Shown here one piece after another: positions 49,061 to 60,196 of a stretch of DNA of 64,000 nt. This stretch comes from Diabrotica undecimpunctata (lineage: Eukaryota > Arthropoda > Insecta > Coleoptera > Chrysomelidae). The notes under the pieces were generated by a model that worked only from the letters and a program-made list of their open reading frames with translations, made no database searches and was not told the origin of the DNA. The stretch spans positions 71,484,660-71,548,659 of the forward strand of contig NC_092810.1 of assembly GCF_040954645.1 (NCBI RefSeq), written 5' to 3'. Within the stretch, counting starts at the first letter, position 1, and each line of letters begins with the position of its first letter. The position numbers and the translations under genes were made by a program.

Positions 49061-50245
49061 TTCTATGATAGAAAAATAAGACCAATATTCTTTATAAAAT
49101 TTGGTCAATAAATTCCAGACTAAATTTAATTTAGAAAATATGAGAATCGAAGATTCCAAAAAGGTATTGTTTTAAATTATTATATACCTATCTTATTTAT
49201 TTTGTTTGTCTTTTTTTTATAAAAAAAATGGATATAAGCCGTAGCAAAATTAAAAGGTGGGTGAACATTAGCCTAAAGGCGATAGCAATAAAATATCAAA
49301 TAAGAAGGAAATATTCTGTCTCCTCACCGGAAACTGAATATTAATGGATTCCCGAAGTAAAAATTGTCATTCATCAAATTTGTCGATGTAGGGCATGTTT
49401 TCAGCATCAAGGAATGTAGATCTTTTAGTTAAAAAAAGGTTTGTTATATTTGCGAGTGTAAGATGGTAACACTTCTTTATGAAAAATTTTTGCATTGGGA
49501 TTTCTTCTCGTATCTTATCTTATTTATAGTATATTATTGTTGGTACCGTGTCCACAATAAAGAATAATAGATAAGTCAGTCCTCAGCTACTTTCTTGCTG
49601 TTTACCCTCGAAAATAGTGGTTGATGTAACGACCAAATCAATTGCAGTGACTATTGACCTTTTATCAAGTACTTTAAAAGTATTTCAAAAACTATAATTT
49701 AGTTAATCCATTTTATAATGCAAATGATTACGTTCTGCAATGCTTGAGAAATTTCAGAAAATATACAACTTCAAAAGTCTGTATGTGTCGGTACCAACTC
49801 ACTGTAATTTTTGAATATTGGCCTTCTACTAATCGCGAAATATATTTCTAGGATAATAATTAAAAACGATAATCTATATCTCATTCCATTAAATCTACCG
49901 ACCTTTTTGACTTTGGTGATATACTTACACAGAATTTTAAATTTCTGGACGAAGTGTCAACAAATCTAATAAAAGGGAAGGATGTTCACCAGTATTACCA
50001 AAAACTATTTAAAGTATTTAAAATTAATTAGCTTCAGTGGTGAGTAATAATACTCAAGTTTTATCACTGGGCTAATAGCAAACCATGAAATGAAGTTTTT
50101 TATCGTACGACTCAATGTGAAAAAACCACGAACCATCTTATCTTCTATAGTTCTTTAGAATAGCAACCCAATTTGCTTTAAAGATGTTATTTTAAAATAA
50201 ATAAAATAAAATAAAGATATCATGGCAAATATTTTTAAATGAAAC
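49061..50245. other. AT-rich, no gene recognised
   Basis: No open frame, RNA gene or structured repeat could be supported here. Confidence 0.5.
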
Positions 50246-50256
50246 TAAATAAAACT
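50246..50256. repeat. 11-bp target-site duplication, left copy
   Basis: TAAATAAAACT, identical to 53461-53471; together they bracket the LINE exactly. Confidence 0.85.
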
Positions 50257-53200
50257 CCTTCTTCTTCTTCTTAGCCTTCTGTCGTCCATGTTTGGACATA
50301 GGCCTCTCCCAACTCCTTCCATAGGTCTCTATCCTGAGCAACAAACATTGTTCCGGCTATTCTTTTAATGTCATCAACCCATCTCATCTGTGGACTTCCT
50401 CTTGGTCGTTTACTTTCGTAAGGTCTCCAATGTTGTATTGTAGTATTCCAACGTTGGTCTTTTTGGCTAGTCTTTATGTCCTCGATTTTTGTTTTGGATC
50501 TTACCCAGTCGTTCCTCTTTTTATCTGACAGTCGTATAGGGTTAGGGTATATTGGTTAGGGTCCAGGTTTGACATCCATATGTCATGATGGGAAGGATGC
50601 ATTGGTTGAACACTTTGCTCCTCAAGTATTGGGGTATTTTGCGGTTCTTAAGTATCCAACTAAGTTTTTCAAATCCTGCTCATGCTAGTCTTGCTCTTCT
50701 AGTAATTTCCGAACTTTGGTTCTCGTTGTCAAGTTTCAGGATTTGGCCTAGGTAGATATATTCCTGGATTTGTCCTATCTCACTGTCATTTATAATTATA
50801 CGTCTGAGGTCATCTGTGTTTGTCATTATTTTTGTTTTTTTCATATTCATTTTTAGGCCAAAGTATTGGGAGCTGGCTGCTAGTTTCCCCATCATAATTT
50901 GCAGTTCCTCGAATGTGCTCGCTATAATCACTATATCGTCAGCGAATCTGAGGTGGTTTAACTTGTTGCCATTAATGTTAATGCCATAGGTTGACCAATT
51001 TGTAGTTTTGAAGACGTCTTCTATAGTTAGGTTGAAAAGCTGTGGCGAGATTACGTCTCCTTGTCTCACGCCTCTCTTAATGGGCATGGGATTTGTATTT
51101 TCGTCTAGTTGTACTATCAGTGTTGCATTTTCATATATATTATGTATTAGTTGCCTATATCTCGAATCTATTCTACAATTATTAATAGCTTGTTCTATGG
51201 TCCACATCTCGATACTATCAAACGCCTTTTCATAGTCGACGAAGGCAAGAAATACGGATAGTTGGTATTAATTTGCCTTCTCTATCAATGTTCTCATTGT
51301 TAGCAGATGGTCTGATGTACTATATCCTTTGCGGAAGCCAGCCTGTTCAACCAATTGGTAATTGTCCCTTTTGTAGGTTAACCGGTTGTTAATAATTCTC
51401 ATAAATAGTTTGTATAATTGACTGAGCAACGATATAGGTCTATAATTCTGTAGATCACATTTGTCCTCTTGTTTGTGTAAGAATATTACTAGACTCTCCT
51501 TCCAGTCTTAAGGGATCTTGCTACTATGGAGACATCTATTAAATAGCTCTGTCAGTACAGATATTGTTAATGTCTTGCTTGTTTTCAAGAGCTCGGCAAT
51601 TATACCGTCGTGTCCTGGAGCTTTATTATTTTTTAGCTGTTTTAAAGCTCCTTCTATTTTGAATCCCTTTATATTTGGTGGTACTTCTGATTCCTCGTTT
51701 TTTATTTTTCTTTTGACGTTCTCCTTTGTTGTTTCATTAGGCTGGCCTTGCCTACAAGGATATGTAGAAGTCTTCGACAATATTTGTTATTTTATATTTG
51801 TCCTTCTCTTCCTTATTGTTGGCGTCTTTAATTTTGATGATTTTTTAAACTCCCAGTGTGGGTCTTAGAGATTTTAAGCCTCTGTTGTTTTCAATGACTC
51901 GCTCTAAGTTCTCGTTCCATTTTTGTATGTCGCGTTTTAGTTCTTTCCTAATTGTTTTATTAAGTTCTCTGTATTCTTGAGTATAGCGTTTGTTTTGCGA
52001 TAGTAGTTGTCTTCTTTCCGTCATTAGCTGTTTAGTTTCATTGCTTATTTTGTCTTCTTTAGTCCTTGTTTTCTTTGCGACCTGTAGTCCTGCTGCGAGA
52101 AGGTTTTTATTTATGTTTTTACTAATCTCGTCAATTTGATCTTGATTATGTGAAGAATCAGATTCGAACTTATCCGCTAAGACCTCTCGGAATTGTTCTT
52201 CATTTGTTCTTAGTTTAAAGGCATCTATCCTCTCTATCCTCGTTGTTTTTTTTTTAATTCTTTTTCTCTCTTCTTTCATGTTAATATTTATTTTTGCTCT
52301 AACTATACGATGGTCACTACCCGTTGTAACGTTGTTTATTGTTGTGACGTCTTCAAATATTCCTTTGTTGTTTGAGAGAAAATAGTCTATTTCATTTTTG
52401 GTAGTTCCGTTAGGTGCGACCCATGTCCATTTTCTGTTAGGTTTCTTTTTGTAGAAGGTATTCATAACATACATGTTTTCTTGTTTTAGGAATTCCATGA
52501 GTTTTTCGTCTCTTGTGTTTCTTGTGCCGAATCCAAAATTTCCAATCTTGCTTTCAGAGTCTTCAATCTTACTTCCAATTTTGGCGTTAAAGTCTCCCAT
52601 TATTATTATTTTGGATTCTTTGTTGTTGTCTATAGCTTTTTTAAGGACTTCGTGAAAAGAATTTATTTCCTCATCGGTTGCTTTTTCAGTTGGAGCATAA
52701 ACTTGCACGATCTTTTATTTTAGTTTTTGGACTTAGTTTTAAGACCATGTATGTAACCCTGTCTGATATGCTGTCAATTATTTGAATTTGAGATTTTCTC
52801 TTCTTGTTGATTAAGAAACCTACTCCACCGTATGTGTAGTCTTCCCTGCCTTTATAATAGAGTATGTTGCCTGAATGTAAGTCCACATATCCTTCACCTC
52901 TTCTTTTAACTTCTGACAGTCCATTATGTCCCAATTCAAGTTCCCCAATTCCTCTTCTAGTTCGTAGAGTTTTTCATCTTTTGCCATGGAGCGGATGTTG
53001 TATGTTGCTATATGGAGTTGTTTGTTCTTCTTTTTCAATGTCGACTTGCCCCCCCAGAATCCGGAGGGCAGACTGTTGTTACGGTGTGGGACTGTGGAAT
53101 AGAATTCCTACCCACCTGGGGTACCTTCCATGTTTCTGTTGACATCGACATGTTTGGTTTTGGAGGTTTTGGCCATAACCCACCACGCTGGTCAGTCGGG

Positions 53201-53460
53201 TTGGTGGGGTAGAAGAATGTGTCGTGTCCACCATTGTAACCGAGGTTAGCAGCCTACTTAGTTCAGCCAACACCCCTCGGAAAAGATGGGTCGGCACCAC
53301 TCATTCTTAATGGAATTACATTTCCTTAATTCCGGGTGTTACAGTTATACCGCTGATACTCGGTCGTCAGAGCCTCGTTTGTGATAACAGGGTTCATCAA
53401 CGTGTAGGTGAGGTTGACATTTGAGTAGGAGAGGCTATTTGAGACGCATCACTACCCCAA
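50257..53460 (-). mobile_element. RTE-type LINE, near full length with target-site duplication
   Basis: The minus strand carries the whole RTE plan. A 5' leader (53460-53040) is followed by endonuclease: YNIRSMAKDEKLYELEEELG near 52970-53020, VQVYAPTEK near 52690-52710, IIMGDFNAKIGSKIED near 52580 and TGSDHRIVRAKI near 52300. A basic linker follows. RT: LKQLKNNKAPGHDGIIAELL near 51620, MPIKRGVRQGDVISPQLF near 51065 and HLRFADDIVIIAS at 50920-50955. The C-terminal zone has IYLGQILKLDNENQ, and the 3' tail is (GAA)n at 50257-50270. Identical 11-bp repeats flank it. Few breaks are seen: a stop between the two endonuclease frames, frameshifts around 51840, 51500 and 51210, and a decayed C-terminus. 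It looks younger than the other LINEs. Confidence 0.93.
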
Positions 53461-53471
53461 TAAATAAAACT
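53461..53471. repeat. 11-bp target-site duplication, right copy
   Basis: TAAATAAAACT, identical to 50246-50256. Confidence 0.85.
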
Positions 53472-54100
53472 TAAATTCTGAAATTGTATGAGCATATTTT
53501 ATAAATAAATGTCTCCATTTTATCTTCTTGGATGTTGTACAGAAGATTATTAATATTTTGAAATAAAACCGTTATCTATATAACAGTAATAATAGTTTTA
53601 AAATGTTTCGAGTTTTTGGCAATATACCCTTAGTGCTAATATTTAAAAAATGATATATAAGACCCAAAATGATAACTGTCAAGTTAAAATTCATAATATT
53701 TCAGTACGCTTTTCGTGCCTAGAATTTCCGAGAATATCGGAAATCTTGACTTATTCAAATACCTACATAAATCCTAAACTATTTGAGTTAAATATACATG
53801 TAATATTAAACGGTATGCAATCATTTGAATCCAAACGTGTAGCGCAAATGTATATATTATTTGATGGCACAAAATTTGAATAGACATACTTTAATAAACA
53901 AAGTGGACCAATAAATAATTTTCATTGAGAAAATTAACAATTGTTATAGTTAAATTTTGCATCCAAAACATTTAGTCTAATCTTTCTTGCATTGAAAATA
54001 ATATATTTAAGTAGTGCAAAAGATTAAAAAATCAAGTTATTTTTACTAACAATGAACTAACACAAATATCCTCATGATTTATCACGGAGGGAGCGAAACT
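53472..54100. other. AT-rich, no gene recognised
   Basis: A 77-codon frame at 53650-53883 has no recognisable similarity or coding signature and is not called. Confidence 0.5.
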
Positions 54101-54111
54101 TATTTACAATT

Positions 54112-54578
54112 TGCTTCGCAAGTTTTAGGAAGCGCAGTGGTAAAAATTTGAATTCGGTTTCGCCAGGTAGAAATCGTTTGATTTCTCTTTTTGTTTTTAG
54201 ATGGCGTAGTAACGTCCGTAAATAGTTATTTTGATAACTATTGTCTAGGACGGGAAAGATTTTTGTTTTGGTTCAGAGTAGTGGCTATACCGCTCTGAGG
54301 AGACCTAAAGAGGTCGAAATACGTATAAGCGGCTGTCGTTGCCCTGTATCAAAACAAAAATCTAATACCGTCAATATGTTTTATTACTTTACTTCGGTTG
54401 GAGTACCAGAAACTGAATTCACTACGAATTTTGACCATGATGAACGGCATGTGGAATGCAATTTTAGATTCCCTTGCCGAGTAATTCATCAAGCTGTTTG
54501 CTTCGCAAGTTTTAGGAAGCGCAGTGGTAAAAATTTGAATTCGGTTTCGCCAGGTAGAAATCGTTTGATTTCTCTTTT
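54112..54578. mobile_element. Small element with 80-bp terminal direct repeats
   Basis: The segment begins and ends with the same 80 bases (54112-54191 and 54499-54578, identical as read; opening TGCTTCGCAAGTTTTAGG). It is bracketed by an 11-bp direct repeat, TATTTACAATT (54101-54111 and 54579-54589). The 307-bp middle is more GC-rich than its surroundings (GAGGAGACCTAAAGAGGTCG near 54297). No coding similarity is recognised in the 121-codon frame that crosses it. It could be a miniature element with direct terminal repeats, a Penelope-like remnant, or 1.2 units of a 387-bp tandem repeat. Confidence 0.75.
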
Positions 54579-54644
54579 TATTTACAATTATTTATTTCAA
54601 AACTAAAAGTATGCAGTAGAAATCAGACAAATACTTCACTAAGG

Positions 54645-55195
54645 ATATTGCTATTTAATATCATTATAGATGATGTATTAAAGGAATTGCGCAAAGGAAA
54701 AGATATAAAATGGGGATGCGATATATACTGTGTTACACAAGACGATCTTCAAGAGCCCTTAAATGGCTTAAAGAAGAAAGGTTAGCTAAATATGGTAATC
54801 CCAACTGAAAAATAAAATGTATGACCACTTCTAAAAATTTGATAGCATATAAATTGGAAGTTGTAAAAGTAATAGAACAAACAATAAATTTTAATTATCT
54901 GGGGAGAGATATATCAATCAAAAGCAACACAGAGAATGAAATAAGATGCCAAGTTACGAAGGCTATTAAACTTACATTGTACACCATTATGATTTGCTGG
55001 TATGCTGCACAATCAAGGCCTGACGTACGCAGAACAAAACAAGTAATGGAAACAACACAGATAAAAATACTAAGAAGAATAATCTGCAAAATTTTTTATG
55101 ATCGGGAAAGAAGAGAAAACATTAGAAGCCAATGCAAAACAGATCAATATATTTGGTTAATGTACGATTATCATTAACCAATATTTTAAGTGCTC
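54645..55195 (+). mobile_element. LINE RT C-terminal fragment
   Basis: Early translation gives IIIDDVLKELRKGKDIKWG near 54658 (family LFNIxxDxVI). The open frame 54821-55177 reads VIEQTINFNYLGRDISIKSN, then ENEIRCQVTKAIKL, then METTQIKILRRIICK. This is the zone after the catalytic motif in RTE-related LINEs. The YADD site itself is replaced by unrelated residues (YCVTQDDLQE region), and the tail of the protein is missing. Confidence 0.78.
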
Positions 55196-55229
55196 TATTT
55201 TCTCTATACATTGAGTATACACTAAAAGT

Positions 55230-55745
55230 ATCAAGTACGAATAGAATTGAAGCACTGTCAATGTGGATTTATAGATGGATGCTGAAGATACCTTAAACAG
55301 CAAGAAAAACTAATGAGGAATTACTAGGGACGGTCAACAAGAGAATTGCTGAAGTATGTCTAATACCGGAAAATGTCTTATCTGAAGTAAGGGCAAATCG
55401 ATATACAATACTACAACTGATCCTTAAAGGCAAAATAGAAGGCCGTAGAGGTGTAGGAAGAAGACAGGTTTCTTGGTTAAAAAACATTCGTGAATGGACT
55501 CGGATATCAAATGCAGGACGATTATTCCATGTGGCAGAAGATCGAGAAGTCTTATCTAGGGCATATAGTGAGGGGAAATTGATACAGAATACTACAACTG
55601 ATCCTTAAAGGTAAAATATAAGACCGTAAAGTTGTAGGAAGAAAACAGGTTTCTTGGTTAGGATATCAAATATAGGACAGTTATTCCATGTGGCAGAAGA
55701 TCGAGAAGCCTTCGCAATGGTGATCGCCAACGTCGGATAATTCTG
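55230..55745 (+). mobile_element. RTE-type LINE C-terminus with partial tandem duplication
   Basis: The + strand translation gives ALSMWIYRWMLKIP, TNEELLGTVNK, then ILQLILKGKIEGRRGVGRRQ followed by VSWLKNIREWT and GRLFHVAEDREV. The last part is then repeated from about 55590: a decayed copy of ILQLILKGK...QVSWL ending in GQLFHVAEDREAFAMVIANV and a stop near 55740. The family is the same as the remnant at 10395-10745. Confidence 0.82.
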
Positions 55746-56689
55746 ATATGATAAAATTGCGCAAAACAGAATAGTAAGAACATCTCGATATAAATCGCCA
55801 ATAACACGAAGAAGCATTGGGGGTTTAAAAAAACGCCAGTGTGACTGTGAAGTTACCCAAGAATGAACAAATATTTTACCCATTAAAAGAATGAAAAATA
55901 TGAAGAACTCGAAGCTAAAGCTCGAAGAAATAGTTTTTACGTCAGGTAATAAGCGCCTCATTATTTACCTCCCAAATATTTGCGTTAATTTATGTTTTTT
56001 GTCTTCCAACATTAGTCTAACAGTCACGTAATGTGAAATTAACATCTTTGAAATTTTAGAATGTTATACTAAAAAGAGCAGTGTTATGTCACCAAAAATC
56101 TTGTCTCTCTATAAAAATTAATTATGATAAGAGCAACAGATAGTCGCTGTGTAAAATTGTATTTTTTGTTTTGTAAAAAACTTTCTATATTTTTTAAATA
56201 TCCACTATGACATATTGTTTAAAACTATAAATGTTCTTTTTTTTAATATCTGTTGGACTTTACTCGTTATACTCATTTCTCTATTTGATTCATTCATTAT
56301 TCAGAGTAGTTTACTTATGTCCTTGTGCCTGCATTTACTGTTTTATTTTTGTTTTCAACCCTTTATCATTTGTTACTGACTATATTTATGAGATGTTCTT
56401 CGATGTTACTTCCGTATCATTGGATTATTTTTCTAGTTCTTTTAATATCCCTTTCAAATTCGCGTACCATACGATTAAAGTTTATATGTTTTTGTATATT
56501 TTACCGTGATATTATTAAAGTAGCCCTCACAAATTAACTAATTAAATGGTGCTTTTTAACATTTACTTGATAATATATCAAAATTAATGCCCATATTACA
56601 GCAAATTTACTGTTTTTGATTATGTGTTGATTATTTTTTCCAAATAATACTTGTTAAGCTTAACCGGGTCTAGTTTGCTCCTTGCATTT
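55746..56689. other. AT-rich, no gene recognised
   Basis: A 92-codon hydrophobic frame at 56231-56509 reflects T-rich sequence rather than a protein I recognise; it is not called. Confidence 0.5.
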
Positions 56690-56885
56690 TAAGTACGTTA
56701 AGTCCCATTCTTATCGTTTAAATGCTTACTCCATGACTGTTATAAATAGTTTTGACGACAAAGTATCTCCCCCTGCTACACCCCTCTCCAAATTTTTATC
56801 TTCTCTGTCATGCAATCATGCATTTTTTGAAATCAGTATCCAGCAACATAAAATGATGATTTTTAAACGCTGCGCGTTGATTTGT
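56690..56885 (-). mobile_element. RTE-type RT fragment
   Basis: Minus-strand translation near 56800-56720 reads ERGV, GGDTLSSKLFITVME, then AFK, matching RGIRQGDTLSPKLFITALEYAFKM-type sequence in the LINE at 13200. Only this core block remains. Confidence 0.65.
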
Positions 56886-57702
56886 AATAAAATTAATTTT
56901 ATGACGTTTTTGTTTCCTATATAAAGCTGCCAGTTGTAAACATACATGCATACATCCTCAAGAAAAGTATAAAAAACCTAAATTGTTTCCAAATATAATT
57001 TTCAGTATTGTGAGGTTGTGACTTCAACGTATATTTAAATTAAATAATCTACATGGAATCACTTGATGTGCATACCGTTGAATTTACTAGTAAATACAAA
57101 ATTTAAAAAACATTTTTAGCAGTAATCTAACTGACCAAATGTGTCGAATTTTTAAGCTTCCCGAATTTTTTTTTTCGCGACCCACGCGACCCATTTATTG
57201 TATAATTGTTATTATGACAAAGGCTATTTCATGTTAACAAACGTGTACAAGATTGTATATATCTAAAATATTTAATAAAGTGTACTGTTAGTAAAATATG
57301 CTTTTATTTTTTTTCCCTTACATGACACATTACCCACGTGCGGTTATTAGCGTGTATGGAATGTGTTATAAACTTAGAACTTAACAACAGAATATTACTC
57401 CAGTCGTCAGAAACGAAAATTCCACTAACCTCTAAAAATCATGCGAACAAGCTGAATTTAGCTGAGTATATTAATTTTGGGACCCCAAAAAGATGCAAAA
57501 AAGTTTACCACTTTTACCCCCAGCTTCCCCCTAAAACCCCCCTCCTAGGGGGTACAAACGCAAAAAAATCGATTTACCAAAAATTTGTACGCCGTAAGCA
57601 AAAAATGTCTTAAATAAAAAATGTATCTGAGATAATTTTAAATAAAAATGTTCAGTATCACTTTTTGTGTAGAATGAACCGTTCTCTCAGAACCGTTCTC
57701 TG
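56886..57702. other. No gene recognised; GC-rich patch near 57480-57560
   Basis: The + strand near 57478-57555 (GGGACCCCAAAAAGATGC, then CCCCCTAAAACCCCCCTCC) stands out by its C runs. It contains a 91-codon frame that I cannot assign. Confidence 0.4.
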
Positions 57703-58468
57703 CGATATCTTTTGATCCAAGTGTCCTATCGACAAAAATCAAGATGCGTTTTAGAGGTAAAGAGTTTAGCTTTTGTAAATATGCAATTTTTGTGTTTTGT
57801 CTCAAGTAAACTTAGATTTTATAAAGGTGTTAAATAAATAAACGTGGTGCGATTTTTGTCATTGTTTATGATTTTCATGATATCAATACAACCCCTCTTT
57901 TTATTGACTGGCCGCTATAAAATTTCGATTACTAGAGTCTAACCTTCAAAACCTATAGCATGAAATTTTAGTTTTGAGTTTTGGCAACAAATTTGACGCA
58001 TTTGAAATATGCTTAAAAAGCGCTGGATTTAAACTTTTACACAACAAACGATCTAAAACGTTTAAATTTTTTTTTTTTTTTTTTTCAATAAAACTAGTAC
58101 CTTTTTCAAAAGAACCAAACTTCTGCTATTAACTACATCTAAAACCGTCTTCTTGGAGGCATTTCCCGTGACGTGCGATCGTTTGAAGTGTAAAACATTA
58201 AATTCTGCGTTTTTTATTCATGTTTCAAATGCCTTATATTTGTTGCCATAACTTACTAAAATTGAAATTTTATGTCATAGATTTTAAAAACTAATCTCTT
58301 AAAATGGAAATTTTACTACGACTGGTCAATGAAAGTAATCAATTTTATTTCTATATCAACTTTATAAAAATTGAGTTTATTAGCAGCAAAATAAAATAAA
58401 ACTGCACTCTTTAACATTAAAACGCATCTTGATTTTTGTTCATAGGACACTTGGATCAAAAGATATCG
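57703..58468. repeat. Fold-back element with about 330-bp imperfect arms
   Basis: The left arm opens CGATATCTTTTGATCCAAGT and the right arm closes with its reverse complement at 58468. The arms stay alignable inward: AAAATCAAGATGCGTTTTA, GGCAACAAAT, GCATTTGAAA and TTTTACAC...CAAACGATC recur inverted. They meet at a T-rich spacer near 58070-58140. No transposase is coded. The arms have diverged by substitutions and small gaps. Confidence 0.85.
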
Positions 58469-59069
58469 AATTTAATTAGTAAATTTCTCCATTTCTGGAC
58501 TTCATTTTTATTTCATCCCCTTCTTCCATCAAATAAAAGCAACCCTGGGATCAAGTCCAAAAGTGAAATAGAGGATAAGTGGAACCTAAATCCAAATTTT
58601 CAAGCAAATCCGTCGTGACGAGGAAAATTACACTGCAAAACGGTCATTTACTAGCGTATTACCCAAGTTTATCGGTAAAATACAATACATTCACACAACG
58701 CGTTTTTAACTTTTGCAAAAACAAAGAAAAGAATAATTAGAATTTAATGTGCTTACTCGTCAACCGCTCTGATAAGACTCTCTATGTTTTTATTGATAAA
58801 TCATGATTGGTGCATTGTACCGGGTGACTAAAGAATAACCGAGTTGTATACCCACCGCTAGATGACGGAATTAAATAAAAATAAACAAAAAATTAAAAAC
58901 AAAATTTTACAAGGTTTATCAAATCCTTCCTATTGGCCATAAATGATCGAACTATATTAGTCATCTCTCTTGGGCTAACATACACACACTTCATTTTTTA
59001 TACTTACCATACCATACTTTAAAATAATTCCTGTAGGTATATTAAAACATTTATAATAAATAGCCTGAG
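58469..59069. other. AT-rich spacer between fold-back elements
   Basis: No gene or structured repeat was recognised. Confidence 0.5.
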
Positions 59070-60112
59070 ATACGATATAAGATCGATCCGCACTGATATG
59101 TTTAATGGATAAAAATTATTTAATATATGTAATTTAGTATGTTAAAAGTTATAAAAAACAAGGTGTGTCCGATATAATTTTGTCCTGACTATAATTATTA
59201 ATTATTAATTAAAAAATAACTTTTTTGTATAAATATACGAAGACGGTTGCGTTTCGATTTAATTATTCCCAGCATCGCTCTGAATGGCTTGATTAAGCTT
59301 GGGTATACAATTTACTTTAATTGCTATCGACACATTTAACTACACATTTAACTTTTTTGTATAAATTAAAAAAATCGGCCCGGGCAGATATTATTTTAGA
59401 GTTTGTGGATCATTCGAAACAAAATGGTCTTAAGTTGTATCGTTTTTAAGTTATAAACAATTTAAAACTGAAAATAGAAGAATGATGTCGATTTTCAAGG
59501 TTTAAAACATATTTAAAAAATATCATTTTTGAAATTACAAAGTACCTAAATTCAAGATAAAACCTTATTCAATCAGTTTTTGATAAATATTTGGACTTAT
59601 TTCATTTTTAAACATTGTTTTTTAGTTGTTAATGCAGCCCGATCGCCCTTCCCGATAAGGATTAACAAATAAAAAAATATATTTTAGAACATAACATGGC
59701 AAAATTTTTTATCAGAACCTGATAGAAGAAGATTTAAACTTGAATTTATTTACTTGACGATTACAAAAATAATATTTTTTACTTGTCTTTTTGAGCCTTA
59801 AAAATCGTCAGTTGTCGTTTTTTTAGTATTAAATTGTTTACAACTCGAAAACAATCAACATAATAGAAAAATTACAAAAGGCGTTTTCCTGTTTCGAATG
59901 ATCCAAAAAATCTAAAATAATATCTGCCCGGGTCCAATTTTTTTTTACAAATAAAACAAAGTCATTTTTTAATTATTAATTAATTATAGTCAACACACAA
60001 AATTATAACGGGCACCCCTTCTTTTTTATAATTTTTAATATACTAAATTACACATCAAATAATTTTATCAATATTCATTAAACAGATCGATGCAGGTCGA
60101 CCTCATATTGGA
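59070..60112. repeat. Second fold-back element, arms of about 300 bp
   Basis: The left arm (59070-59560) and right arm (about 59765-60112) are inverted copies. Shared landmarks are GTAATTTAGTATxTTAAAA, ATATAATTTTGT, GACTATAATTA, CCCGGGCAGATATTATTTTA and GGATCATTCGAAACA. The left arm is longer because it contains a 132-bp insertion. The centre (59560-59765) is unique and AT-rich. No coding content is seen. Confidence 0.85.
59217..59366. repeat. 132-bp insertion with 18-bp duplication in the fold-back arm
   Basis: TAACTTTTTTGTATAAAT occurs at 59217-59234 and 59349-59366; the right arm of the fold-back has a single equivalent. The inserted DNA contains GCTCTGAATGGCTTGATTAA, also found inverted at 63074-63140. 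This pattern suggests insertion of a small retroposed sequence with an 18-bp target duplication. Confidence 0.7.
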
Positions 60113-60196
60113 TCCTCTACTATAAGAGTAAATTTTGAAAATGCTCATTTTGTTTTATTTTAGTTGGAAAAAGTATAATAATTACATATATTAAAA

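Noticed and set aside
56231..56537. Hydrophobic frames of 70-92 codons
   Set aside because: Low-complexity T-rich DNA with two overlapping frames of equal quality and no recognisable motif.
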